64,000 nt of DNA, taken from contig CM106585.1 in NCBI GenBank assembly GCA_048013815.1, forward strand, positions 22,134,001 to 22,198,000. The letters are read 5' to 3'. The translations under genes and the position numbers were made by a program. Shown here piece after piece: positions 37,862-48,364 of this stretch. Each line of letters begins with the position of its first letter. The stretch's first letter is position 1. The stretch comes from Setoptus koraiensis. Taxonomy: Eukaryota; Arthropoda. A model generated the notes under the pieces. It did no database searches. It saw only the letters and a list, made by a program, of their open reading frames with translations, and was not told the origin of the DNA.

Positions 37862-37893
37862 CCGATATTCATGCATTCGCACATGAATATCGG
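37862..37893. other. Perfect 12-bp inverted repeat, 8-nt loop
   Basis: CCGATATTCATG and CATGAATATCGG flank the loop CATTCGCA. The hairpin is too short for a typical animal pre-miRNA and has no flanking pairing. Function unknown. Confidence 0.6.
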
Positions 37894-39407
37894 CTTGCTG
37901 GCCCGGCAACAATTTTGCGCCTCCATTGGATTCCGTTGCCGTGCAGTCGCCACCGGTCTGGCCGCTTCACATTGCATCAGAATCAGAATCAGATTCAATT
38001 AGAATTAGAGATTCTGATAGAATTGGATTCTGACAGAGTGCACTAAAATAAATCACCTCTCATTCATGTAAGAGTGATGTAAGAGTGAGTGTTGGTCTAA
38101 TTAGTCTCGAGTCACCTGAATTGTCGATTCAATAGTATTGCGCAATGTTGTGGCGCACGTCATAACGGGGCGCGTTCAATTATCAATTCAATTTCGCGAG
38201 CTCAAAATTAATTGTTGGCGCCATTTAAAAATAATTGTTTCTGTAATTGGCACCTTCTAATAGTTATAGTCCAAATATAATATTTGTATGTATGTGGCCG
38301 CGCAATCGCCATCATCAACATATGCGGCCAATTTAATAAGCAACCAAAATAAAATCGTAGCGGGCTGTCGGTGTTAGCGGCGCCATATGAATCATCACAC
38401 ATTATCATACTTCATCATGAGTAAAAGCGCAACAGATTTCAGAATTCATTTCAAGTCACGCTTTTCAGCTCACAACTTGAGTCACAAGTCAGTGTGTGTG
38501 TGTCATATGATATTGCCGTTAGTGGACTGATTTAAACTGATCCAATGGAGTGATCTCAATAGTAGATTGATTTTGAAAATTAAACAGAACTCATTTCAAT
38601 CTGTTTGCACAATATCGATGGGCAAGATGCAACTGGGCAGACGCTCACTGATCTAATGGAAGCGTCTCGTTGTGTGATGAGCCCCACTATTATCATTTCT
38701 AATTTATTTAGATGTGGTCACGAACGTGGGCAAGTTGCTGTCAATTATTATAAGAACTAACTTATAGAAAAATATATAAATATATTGCAATAATAATAAT
38801 AATAATAATATTGTTATTAAAAAATTATCTAGATCTAGAGCACAGCAAACGGCTAGGGGTCGTGAGTTAGTTAAGAGCGTGTGTCAGTTATACACACAAA
38901 GAGAACTGTCTCGCCCGGTGAGTTCTATATACAAGTTCTCGTTCTAATTATCTGTATTCATTGTTTTTCTCATGCGAACACACACAAACACACTTGTTAC
39001 ATCATTGTATCATCATGGAGTTCATTCATCATCTCATCATGTCAGCGTGTCAGCATCAGTGAGCAGCATGACTGACAATCATGTGAGAGACCAATCATCT
39101 TTTCTATTTGCAAGTGGCAGCCAAAAGAGATTGGCAAGATTGTTGTTGGTCATAAATGGGCCACCGCAACACTCATGACATGATAACTGGCCAGTTAAGA
39201 CACAGCAAACAAGTGATGACTTTTAAATTAGTTTGCTATATGCCCAACTGATGATTCAGCGAGTCTTTATTTGTTACAGGTCTATTTTGTGGCCATAGTT
39301 AGATGAAAATTATTACGTTGAAAAGCAAGCAAGCAAACAAACAAAGATCGGTGTCTTGTTACACTTCCAGTTTGCTGCCGCTTGTCTATTCACGATGCCT
39401 ATTCACG

Positions 39408-39488
39408 TATGAATCGTACGAATCGCATGAATCGCATGAATCGCACAAATCGCGTGAATCGTATGAGTCGCATGAATTGCATGAATAG
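39408..39488. repeat. 9-bp minisatellite, about nine copies
   Basis: Units of ATGAATCGC/ACGAATCGC repeat in tandem. Being a multiple of three they keep a Glu-Ser-His frame open, but the frame ends at once and has no coding flanks. Confidence 0.85.
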
Positions 39489-39725
39489 CAACCGGATGCT
39501 AGTATCCGATTGGCAAGCCATGTTGTGTTGCTGCGAATGACTGCACTGGAGAACCTGTTTTGTCTCAGTTGGTGTCGGTGTCGGTGTGAGTGCATTTATG
39601 AAGACGTTCCTATTCATTTGCTCACTATTCATTCGCTCACTAGGCCAGCAGCAAATAATACAAATAATGACGACGATGATACGAGAAAGATAATACATCA
39701 AGATGATAATCTCCGTCTTGGTTGC

Positions 39726-39812
39726 CCCGCTACCCAGACAGCTACCCAGACAGCTACCCAGATAGCTGCCAAGAGAGCCACACAGAGAGCTACCCAGAGA
39801 GCTGCACAGAGG
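39726..39812. repeat. 12-bp minisatellite, about seven copies
   Basis: Tandem units of the form CCCAGACAGCTA drift to CAGAGAGCTACC toward the right end. Confidence 0.85.
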
Positions 39813-40019
39813 GAAATCTCTGCGGATCAAATCATATATATGATCAGATTAGATCAGATCTGAGCGGGCCGGATCAAATGGGATCTCTTCAATGGCGGTC
39901 GCCGCCGATAATGGTTATCTGGTGTCGTAGGCATGTCAAGACTGTGCTACTGGCACGGGGCTGGTGTGGTGATGGCGCGCCACTGTCAATCGACAGTGAC
40001 TACTTTTGATTCATCAGTT

Positions 40020-40630
40020 GCTATTATTTTGTGGGCCAGGGTAATATAATCATTAGATGAGATGAGTTTTACAAGTTGAGTAGTTAGTTGACAGTTGTTA
40101 CTTGAGAGAGAGAGAGAGAGCGAGACCTTGATGAGACGCTATTCACAGGCTATTCCGCACAGAGAATTCATCTTGTCACCACTTGCAGTTACGTAACCGG
40201 CGCAATATCCAAATCGAAGGTCCTCTCACCTGGTGGCACTCACAAGAGTCAGCAGACTGTAGGGTCTAGACAGAGCTGGACAGAGCTGGACAGAGCTGGA
40301 CAGGGCAGCATCTTGACAGCCGGCGACTTGCGGCAAGACGGCTATCGACGAACAACAACGACAACAACAACAAGTGGTCGCCTATTTAAAGGTTGCACCT
40401 GTCGCTTGCTGTCAGACTCCACCTACACTAGTGCGCACAACACACACGCACACACACAATTAACAAACATACAAACATGAGCTAGACAAGGAATACAACA
40501 TTTTGTACACGCTGTTGTCAGTTGGCAGCGGTGGAGACACGAGAGCACACAGTTATCACAGTCGTACCTTCAATAACTTCATTATCAGCACAACATTATC
40601 ATTACTGTTTATGCCATTATTTATACACAC
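40020..40630 (+). repeat. Duplicated promoter/5' region, copy 1
   Basis: This block matches 46785-47280 in the same orientation and order over almost its whole length. Shared segments include GTGGGCCAG, GACCTTGATGAGAC, TCGAAGG(T/C)CCTCTCACCTGG, GTCTAGACAGAGCTGGACAG, CAACAAGTGGTCGCCTATTTA, GTCAGACTCCACCTACAC and CACGCTGTTGTCAGTTGGCA. Copy 1 has extra GACAGAGCTG units (40268-40307) and an insertion of about 60 bp around 40445-40505. No coding sequence like that of the copy 2 gene follows. It may drive an untraced or decayed paralogue. Confidence 0.88.
40383..40416 (+). promoter_or_regulatory. TATA box plus initiator, copy 1
   Basis: TATTTAAA at 40383 lies 31 bp before the A of a TCAGACT initiator-like motif at 40414, the canonical arthropod core-promoter spacing. 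The same arrangement recurs in copy 2, which supports function or recent shared descent. Confidence 0.6.
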
Positions 40631-43600
40631 TCAAGGGGCGAATTTTCATTCAATTTTCATTCAATTTTCATTCAATTTTCATTGCCCGAAATGATATAAT
40701 TACAGCTTCGGTGAATGACAGCAAAAGAACACGTTTACATAACCCATACGCTCACAATTGCATTCAATATTTATACTGTAGCCGCAAGCCATAAGTCAGG
40801 GCGTGCGCTCGATTTGTCGTATGTTCACGTGCCACCGATATGTATCCAAATTAAATTAGCATACCAACTTTGTTAGCGCACTATCAGCGTTATATCGAGT
40901 GACAAATCAAATTATTGCAGCCATACGCTCAATTCAAAAATTTTCGTTTGGCTTAAATTTTGTTTGTTTGGCGTGATTGTCTGACAGCGTTGGGCTGTGA
41001 GTTTTCTCTCATGACCAAACAGATCACTTGTCAACAGGCACCAATGCAAGCATCGACGCCACCAATATCTCTAGTCCATCTCAAGGTGCAAGCCACAACG
41101 CCAAATTGACATACGTGCACGAGCAGTGAGTGATGCAACTGGAATTATTATGCAAATAATCAAACTAACAATCAGTCAATATTCAGTCGTAGCACAACAG
41201 TGAGCGGCCACATCTCATCGCATAGGCGTGATCACATACATTGAATGCTTGGCGAACAGCGTTGAAAACGTCGAAACTACATCACCAAATCAACTGCAAT
41301 TACCTAAACAAATTGAATGTGTCGCTAACTACCAACAACAGGTGAGTTTTTGCTCCTTTTGCCCGTTGTTGCGAGCGCTTTTGCGAGCCACCGACAGCCA
41401 GTTGCAGCTACAGTCAATGCATGCCATTTATCAATATTACCTGTGTGAGTTTAGTTTCGATCTCGTCTATCGCAAATAAATGATCTGATTCGTGGCTGCT
41501 GCCGCCGCCGCCGCCGCGCAACACAATAGCTAAACAAACAAACAATAACTACATCCGGTAACTATGTGATATCTTGCCAGCACACAATACCCGAGAAGCA
41601 ACAATATTTTTATCTTGTGTCAGCGATAAAACTGCCTATTTTCTAGGAACAGACAGAAGAGAAAAAGATGTAAAGCAGCGCCACTGTTGACCGGCCAAAA
41701 AAACTCGACTGCTCCGACAAACTCACTAGTGACTCACAAGTTGTGAGTCTCGCGCTAGAGGAATCAGCTAGATGCCAATGGCGATCGACAAGAGCGCATG
41801 TAGAGAGTGTGTTTGACAAAAAGAGGTTAATGCTTTTTCTCCATTGATATCCATCAGGCTCGCTTTGGAAAATATCAACTTTTATCTCGTTTAGACAAGT
41901 TTTCGCCAGTTGAAGCCTGTTGCCGCCGAAAGAAGTGCCAGCGACAGAAAGAAACGGCGGCGCTTCTTTTTCTTTTCCATTCCCATTTATCCGCCAACTA
42001 GATCGCACACACACACACTTTCGTTTGTGTCTGCTTCGAGCGAGCGCTTCGAACAGCCGCCGAAACGGCGCTTCGAATGCCGCCGCGAATGTGTTGTCAA
42101 TGTTCCGAGTAAACAAATGAGCGGAATATGAATGAGCGCAACAACGGCTATCTCATTTCCTCTCCAGTTTGTCGGTCTGTCCGACAAACCGACCGGAGAC
42201 ACCGACAAAACCAGTGATGCCAGCTCACGGTAACTTCATTAGCGCGCCAGCGAAGACTGTCCAATTCAATTGAGATATTCTGGCTAATTCCATTAGCCGG
42301 TTAGCCGGTGTTTGTTGTAGCTGTTCGCTGAGCGAGCCGTCGGTTGATGCGGCCAATTAAAGCTCGACTGTGCTCGCCAGAGAAGCCGCTCGGATGGCTC
42401 CGAACGGCTCCGAACGGCTCCAGCGGCTCAAATGGCTCCAGCGGCTCCGATGGCGTGCAGTGTGTTGCCCAAATATGACTAGCTAATGAGCAGTAGCTAG
42501 TCGGTATCGTCGCTGGGATATCAATCATGCACGATGAACAAAATTGCCGCAAACAAAAAGATCAATATGCCTAAAATGAGCCAACCGATAATAGTAATAA
42601 TAACCGTGATAATATTAATAATAATGATCGTCTGGCGGATTATTTTATTATTATTATCAATATACAGACAGGCTGGCTGTTGCTGCGAGGCGCTGCTGCC
42701 ATTTCGCGCGATTGATGAAATTGAAAAGGGAAACTCGCGAGTCGCGACTAACGCTCGCAAGTTGCAACTTGCAACTTGCGACTGATTGGCCGGCCGCCAA
42801 GACGCCGAGCGAATTGTTCAATCAAACTGTTGTGAGAGCGAGCAATAAATTATTAATTGACGGACATTAATGTTAATATCCATATTCATACCGTGTTTAA
42901 AATATGTTGTGCTAACTCGGTATGAATATACATAATGGTATGAATATAAATATTGTGAATATTGGCTAGCGAGAGCCGCCACTGGAAAGCGTCTCCAATC
43001 ACTACAGTTTGATGTTAAGTGAGCAATTTGGATGGGAGCAGCAGTGTGTGTGTGAGTTGCCATGATTTTATCGATTGCCAAAAAAGATTTATCACCAAAC
43101 AGAAACCGAGAGGGAACCTAAAAGGAACAGGTTTGACAGCGCGTAATGACGATAATAATAATTATGATTATGCCAGCAGCGTGCGCCCGACCAGCTCGGC
43201 GCCCAAGGCCCGCTAGTCGGCACGGCGAGCTCATAACGTATTCATATATATATATATAAAAATATATTCATGATGATAATATCCATCAGTGATCATTTGG
43301 GCAGCCTTATAGGCATTGAATTGGTGTTTTGAATGATGATGATCAGCGCTAATTGGTGTCCCGCTGTTGCCGCCGTTTTAAAGTTGATCGCCGAACAGCT
43401 CACGAGTGTGTGATGAATGACGCCACCAATCGCCCATTGCCAATAGCAAAATGTCGCTGTTGTCGTTGTTGTTGTTGTTGCTGATGATGCAAAGGACAAA
43501 GTTTGATCGGATTGTTGGCCCACATACGGCATGCAGTTGGGCGCAATAATAGCGAGCTGGCGAGCTACGAAAGTGATTGTCGGTTGCGGTGCCGCAGTGG

Positions 43601-46600
43601 TTAGCTTTTAAAATGTCAAGCTAACAAGTTAAAAATGAATCAAAATGCCAGCCAGTCCATCCAGAGAAATGTCGGACAATCACGCACTGTTTGCTTTACC
43701 TGTTCACCTGTTCGCCTGTGGCCGGACATGTGCGCTTTTGTTTTGTCCTTTGGAGGCTCGATGTAGCCGTTGGACAGCATCAATTTGCAACAACATGTCG
43801 CTTGCATCATCATGCTTAAAAATCATGTGAGCCTCATGTGTCTAGACGATCGTCGCATCTTGAATGCTGCTCTCTCAGAGCAAATCTCTGTGAGATCGTT
43901 TCTGAGATGTCCAGTGAGTCGCTTGTGAGTTTCCGGTGTGTGTGTGTGTGTCGTGTCCGGAGAAGTTGTTGCGACACGAAAAAAACACTTGCTGCTGCTG
44001 CTGTTGCGTTAGTTGTTGAGAATTGATGCGATTTGTTGCCATTGGCAAGCGCACCACAAACACGGCCAGTCAAACAAACGGAACACAAACAAAAGTTGGG
44101 TAACAGCGCCGATGAGAAGTTTTTGGCTGCCGCCAAAAGAAGCGGCCAGCTGACAGCAAGTGACAAGTTTACCTGTGAGACGGCGACGACGACGACTACG
44201 ACAGGTAAGGGGTAACAGTAACAAACGGTAAAGTTGTTGTCATAACACATATGTTGTCATGGCATCAGCTGACAGTTCACATCATTTCAAGCTCTGGCCG
44301 GCGCTCTGTCACACAACAACAACGAGTCGAAATGAAACACTTAGGCGCCATCTTGAACCTCGCCAACGATCGAGATTCAAGATTCGCGATGATAATAAGC
44401 GATCAGCTTTTGAGCACAAGATAACAGCTCAAGATAAGTGTGTCTGGCTATCGTCACAATCTTGCGCTGCCATTCTGTTCTTTTCGGCATTCATATCACA
44501 ACAAACTGTTAGCATACGTGAGAAATCAATCATTATCCCCATCATTTCAATGCATTTTATTGCGCAACAACGCACTAACATTACGCAACTGCTCGCCCAT
44601 GTTAACTCGCCCATGTTAGCTCATCTGGCCAGCTCACCTGATCTACTGACCGGATGGTGTGTGCGGCTTGCGGGGAGTGGAGGTTACGTAATGCTGCGAG
44701 TCATCCGGCCGGCATCATCCCTGTGGCCGGCAGCTGCAGGCGGATGCCGGTAGAGGGACGATAATGGTTTTATTTTGAGGGTCGGTCCTGTTCACTCTGA
44801 CGGGTAATCTACACCGGCCTGTCAGTATTAAGTAGTATCAGTGTTAAGTTATCAATCTACAACAGGCCAGAGCAGGAACTCAAGCAAACCGGCCTGTCAA
44901 ACAAACTGGCCTTGGTCAGTTGCGTCACTCACAGTTACGTCCGTTGGCATATTGACCAATCTGACCAGTTTGCTGGCGGCATTGGTGAGCCACTTGTACA
45001 AGTGAACAAGCACAACAACGGCTACACAGCACACGGCTAGCGCTGGCGGTGACTTACGTAATTCGTGAATCAATTTGGTAACGTTCATCACATTTGGCAA
45101 CAAGTGTCACCATGAATTCACAATGAACCGGATAGTGAACCGGACGAAATACCGGCGCCAATAGCTTGACAGCTCACTCAACCGATTGACACACAAGATC
45201 GGCGGCAGCAGCATGCTGACATTCAATGCACTTATACTCATCACGATTGCCTAATTGGCACAGCCACTTGAGCCAGCGCTATTACATGCTGTCACAAGCT
45301 TGCGTAACATTGCGTAACGCGTATGCTCGCTCGGTGTCACCGCTTGGTCTTTGTTCGTTCGTTCGTTTGTTTGTTTGTTTGTTTGTTGTTTGTTGTTTGA
45401 TTTGTTGAACTCGACAAATCAAACAAGAGCGTGTGTGCGTCTACTCATTCATGTCATCATGAGAGATTAATAATCATCATGAGTAATCTAATTCAATCAA
45501 CACATTGAATTAGCTGGCGCTGGTAGCCGTCGAGCGTGTCCGCCGATTGTCAGCGTGCCAGACGGCGCTCTCGAGCTCGCAAACTCGCCCGCAATCACGC
45601 TAATCACGAGTCGCAAAATCTATTCTCTCCTATTCTCTTCTATCTCTCTATTAGCCTTCTATCTCTCTAATAGCTCACCTCTCCGACTAACATCTCAATC
45701 TTGTCAATCTCAGTATCGCCAAGATCGTCAGGTCGCTGTTGGCCCGCATTTGGGCAAAGCCAACGACAGAGGCGACAGCAGTCAAGTTCAAGCCGCCACT
45801 ATTATTGTTGTTGTTGTTGTATTTTTAAGCTAGTTGGCAAAGTTGCCAACAGGTCGTGAATACAAACAATTGCTCGTTTCACTCTCTAACTCTTTCAATT
45901 TGAATGCTGAAATTCCCACACTCTGGCTACTGCCAGCCCGTCAGCTGTTGTCGTCGTTGTTGTTGTTGCCTCCAATAACAACGACAACAGCAGCAACAAC
46001 AGCGACCACAACAGACAAACAATCTCTATTGAGGATTAGCGCCGGCTCAATGATCAAATGCAAAATCGTTTCAAACAAGACAAACATTGCCGTGGCTAGA
46101 TAGATGGCTTGTTGTTGTTGTGAATAGTGCGCGGATCGTGTGGATATGGTGCAAGTCATAAAAGCGCATATTTATGACTTTTTTTCATATTTGTATGTAC
46201 AATGCATTCGTAGTATATAGACAAGTATCGCACGAATATCACAATAATGTGATGATATGAATTCAAAATAGAAAAAAAAAATAATGCAATGAATTGGCTC
46301 GAGCTACCATTGTGATGATGACAACATCACGTCGAGCAATTGAGGCGAAACCAGCGCAAGTGAGCCATTTCGACACAGACGCAACAAGTTGCTGTCATCA
46401 TCTTGTTGTTTCTTGTTTTCTCTTGTCTCTTCAATTCTCACTTGTATTCCATTTAATTGTTACTGTCTCTCTGTCTCTGTGTCTATCGCTCGTTTTAATG
46501 TTCCTTTCAATTTCGCTATCATTAATCTGGCTCTGTCTGTCATAATCTAATCACTAGACAAACAAACAACTAGTCAGATGATAACGCTCGTCGCTCGTCG

Positions 46601-46784
46601 CTCATTATTAGACAAGCTGAGCGGAGCGACTTTGCGTGGGTCCCGTTTTGTTGCTACCACTATCCACTGATATCCACTGATATCCACTGTTATTCACTGG
46701 CTCGTTATCGTAATTTAATTTTGTGTTCTACATGTGTACTGCTAACCTGTAACGTCTACTGCCACTTGTCGATCACCGGTGGCT
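40631..46784. other. Intergenic, one candidate membrane-leader exon
   Basis: Repeated TTTTCATTCAA 11/12-mers occur just after copy 1 of the duplicated promoter (40640-40690). A donor-like CAG|GTGAGT follows a CAACAACAG context at 41341. An imperfect inverted repeat built on GGTATGAATA lies near 42877-42950. The only coding candidate is the minus-strand exon at 44933-45088. Several longer frames (41643-42116 minus, 44259-44753 plus) have no family resemblance or splice support. Confidence 0.5.
44933..45088 (-). CDS. Candidate first exon encoding an N-terminal membrane anchor
   Basis: The minus-strand ATG at 45088 opens exactly 52 codons ending at GTAACT|GTGAGT, a strong donor in phase 0. The peptide has a polar start (MNVTKLIHELRKSPP), a hydrophobic helix of about 17 residues (ALAVCCVAVVVLVHLYKWL) and a basic, amphipathic stretch (KLVRLVNMPTD). 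This resembles signal anchors of ER enzymes such as cytochromes P450, but no PGP-type hinge or downstream exon was found. Treat it as an unassigned exon. Confidence 0.33.
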
Positions 46785-47280
46785 GCTGTTGTTTTGTGGG
46801 CCAGCGCAAATTAATTATTTGATGAGATAACTTTTACAAGTAGTGTCAGTTGAAAGAGAGCAACACAGAGACCTTGATGAGACTGTATTCATAGATTCAT
46901 AGAATTTATCCTGTCACAGCCGCGCCACTTGTTGTCACGTAACTGGCGCCCAGATCGAAGGCCCTCTCACCTGGTGAGAATCACCTGACTGTGGTGTCTA
47001 GACAGAGCTGGACAGAGCAGCATCTTGACGGCAGGGGAACGCCGGCGACTTGCGCCAAAACTATCAACAACAACAACAACAAGTGGTCGCCTATTTAGAG
47101 GGTGCACCTATCGCCTGCCTGTCAGACTCCACCTACACAAGTGCGCACAACGTTTCATACACGCTGTTGTCAGTTGGCAATGGTCGAGACACACGACAGC
47201 ACACAGTCATAGCCAGTTTAATAACTTTATTACTAACATAATATTATTATTTTGTTATTTATAACCCATTATTTATACAC
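46785..47280 (+). repeat. Duplicated promoter/5' region, copy 2
   Basis: The partner of 40020-40630, 6.8 kb away, lying directly upstream of the proline-rich protein gene. It carries fewer GACAGAGCTG units and lacks the roughly 60-bp insertion of copy 1. The conserved order shows one duplicated segment rather than independent motifs. Confidence 0.88.
47092..47126 (+). promoter_or_regulatory. TATA box plus initiator of the proline-rich gene
   Basis: TATTTAGA at 47092 is 32 bp before the A of TCAGACT at 47124. This predicts a 5' untranslated leader of about 200 bp before the ATG at 47327. Conservation with copy 1 strengthens the call. Confidence 0.65.
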
Positions 47281-47326
47281 GAATCATAAAAAGATCACCA
47301 AAGATCGGCCACAATCGACAGCCAAA

Positions 47327-47905
47327 ATGGATAACGAATTATTTCTCAAACAGTTGAAAGAGAAACAGCGTCAAATGCTCTCCAATATGTCGCCAATGAA
47401 GCCGGCGGCCCAGCCGCTAGGCGACCGCGTCAACTCCAGCGACACCCCAATCAAGATCAACAGCAACAACAACAACAACATCAACTCTGACAGCCCGTTC
47501 AAGAGCAACAACTGCGACAGTCCGCTCAAGAGCAACAATTGTGACGGCGGCCTGTTCAAGAGCAACAATTGTGACACCCTGATCAAGAAACAGAACAGCA
47601 ACAGCAGCTTTTCGACATTGTGTAAAAAGAAGCGTCGGGCGCCCCCGCCGCCGCCGCCACCTCCGCCAGCGCCCTTGTCGCCCTCATTGGCCGGCTCGCT
47701 GTCGCCGCCCTCGTCGGGCTCGCTGTCGCCCTCGCCGCCGGCCTCGCTGTCGTCAACGTTGCCTTCGTCTAGAGGATCCACGCCCAGCCCCCACAGTCTC
47801 ATTTACGACAGGGATATTTCAATAGATAAATTATCGCCTAGGCCGCCCAAAGTACAATTGTCAAATTTTCGTATCACATCCTATGTAGAAAGTCACGCTG
47901 TGTAG
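47327..47905 (+). CDS. Proline-rich, Asn/Ser-rich protein of unknown function (192 aa)
   Basis: The ATG at 47327 (context AAAATGG) follows the duplicated promoter. The N-terminus (residues 1-22) is a charged amphipathic helix, MDNELFLKQLKEKQRQMLSN. Residues 56-84 contain three copies of a KSNNCD motif separated by short linkers. A basic cluster CKKKRR (99-104) directly precedes nine consecutive prolines (106-114), then Ser/Pro repeats such as SLSPSPPAS. No signal peptide or membrane segment is present. The poly-Pro run after basic residues is a typical ligand for profilin, SH3 or EVH1 domains, so a cytoplasmic adaptor or actin-linked role is conceivable; this is inference. The stop is followed 20 bp later by AATAAA. 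I do not recognise the family. Confidence 0.68.
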   Translation: MDNELFLKQLKEKQRQMLSNMSPMKPAAQPLGDRVNSSDTPIKINSNNNNNINSDSPFKSNNCDSPLKSNNCDGGLFKSNNCDTLIKKQNSNSSFSTLCKKKRRAPPPPPPPPPAPLSPSLAGSLSPPSSGSLSPSPPASLSSTLPSSRGSTPSPHSLIYDRDISIDKLSPRPPKVQLSNFRITSYVESHAV

Positions 47906-47924
47906 CGAAGCTATGGCAACAATG

Positions 47925-47930
47925 AATAAA
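47925..47930 (+). terminator. Polyadenylation signal AATAAA
   Basis: Lies 20 bp beyond the stop codon of the proline-rich gene and about 40 bp before the tRNA gene, so the mRNA end and the tRNA promoter region are nearly contiguous. Confidence 0.7.
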
Positions 47931-47966
47931 TGATATCATAAAATGATCCTCACCTAACATCAACTA

Positions 47967-48040
47967 GTCAGCGTGGCGCAATCGGCTAGCGCGTTTGGCT
48001 GTTAACCAAAAGGTTGGTGGTTCGAATCCACCCGTTGACG
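47967..48040 (+). tRNA. tRNA-Asn (anticodon GTT)
   Basis: The 74-nt sequence folds as a standard cloverleaf. The acceptor arms GTCAGCG and CGTTGAC pair over seven positions with one G-U, followed by discriminator G. The box A region is TGGCGCAATCGG. The anticodon loop CTGTTAA has GTT at 48001-48003 on a TTTGG/CCAAA stem, and box B is GGTTCGAATCC. It is nearly identical to animal tRNA-Asn outside the acceptor stem. No intron is present and CCA is not encoded, as usual in eukaryotes. It is transcribed by RNA polymerase III. Confidence 0.97.
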
Positions 48041-48045
48041 ATTTC

Positions 48046-48050
48046 TTTTT
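48046..48050 (+). terminator. Pol III terminator (TTTTT)
   Basis: Five T residues begin five bases after the tRNA 3' end, the normal RNA polymerase III stop signal. Confidence 0.85.
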
Positions 48051-48154
48051 GCCACTTTTCTATCGCCTGCCACTGTGCGAGTTTTGTGTGCAGCCGCGCA
48101 CTGTCGGCGCACACCGCAGTGATTCTGTAGCAATTCCAGTGACAACGGACGCCA

Positions 48155-48240
48155 TTATTTGTTTATTTCAATTGATTATTTGTTTATTTCAATTGATTAT
48201 TTGCTTATTTCGATTGATTATTTGTGTTTATTTCGATTGA
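48155..48240. repeat. About 22-bp tandem repeat containing AATAAA on the minus strand
   Basis: Four imperfect copies of a TTATTTGTTTATTTCAATTGA unit lie downstream of the minus-strand secreted-protein gene. Each copy holds at least one minus-strand AATAAA/AAATAA, so the array could supply a cluster of polyadenylation signals. Confidence 0.8.
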
Positions 48241-48364
48241 TTGACACAGTTTTATCATCTGATATTGTTATCTATCATGTTAAATATCGGCCTTGTCTCC
48301 CCGTCGGCGCACATCGAAATCGGCGCTGAAATTGCGGGCGCAAATCACGCGCCGCCGGCGGATT

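Larger units (their letters stand above)
32232..40019. other. Intergenic, one candidate leader exon
   Basis: Apart from the candidate signal-peptide exon at 36091-36281, no coding sequence is supported. The stretch holds a long CAA microsatellite, an imperfect 31-bp duplication at 34186-34247, a perfect 12-bp inverted repeat at 37862-37893 and two short minisatellites near 39400-39815. An isolated donor-like AAG|GTGAGT lies at 34009. Confidence 0.5.

Noticed and set aside
41643-42116. 157-codon minus-strand frame
   Set aside because: No resemblance to any family, composition not coding-like, and no supporting signals.
44259-44753. 164-codon plus-strand frame with an ATG
   Set aside because: Residue order looks random, no domain or signal, no polyadenylation signal near the stop.
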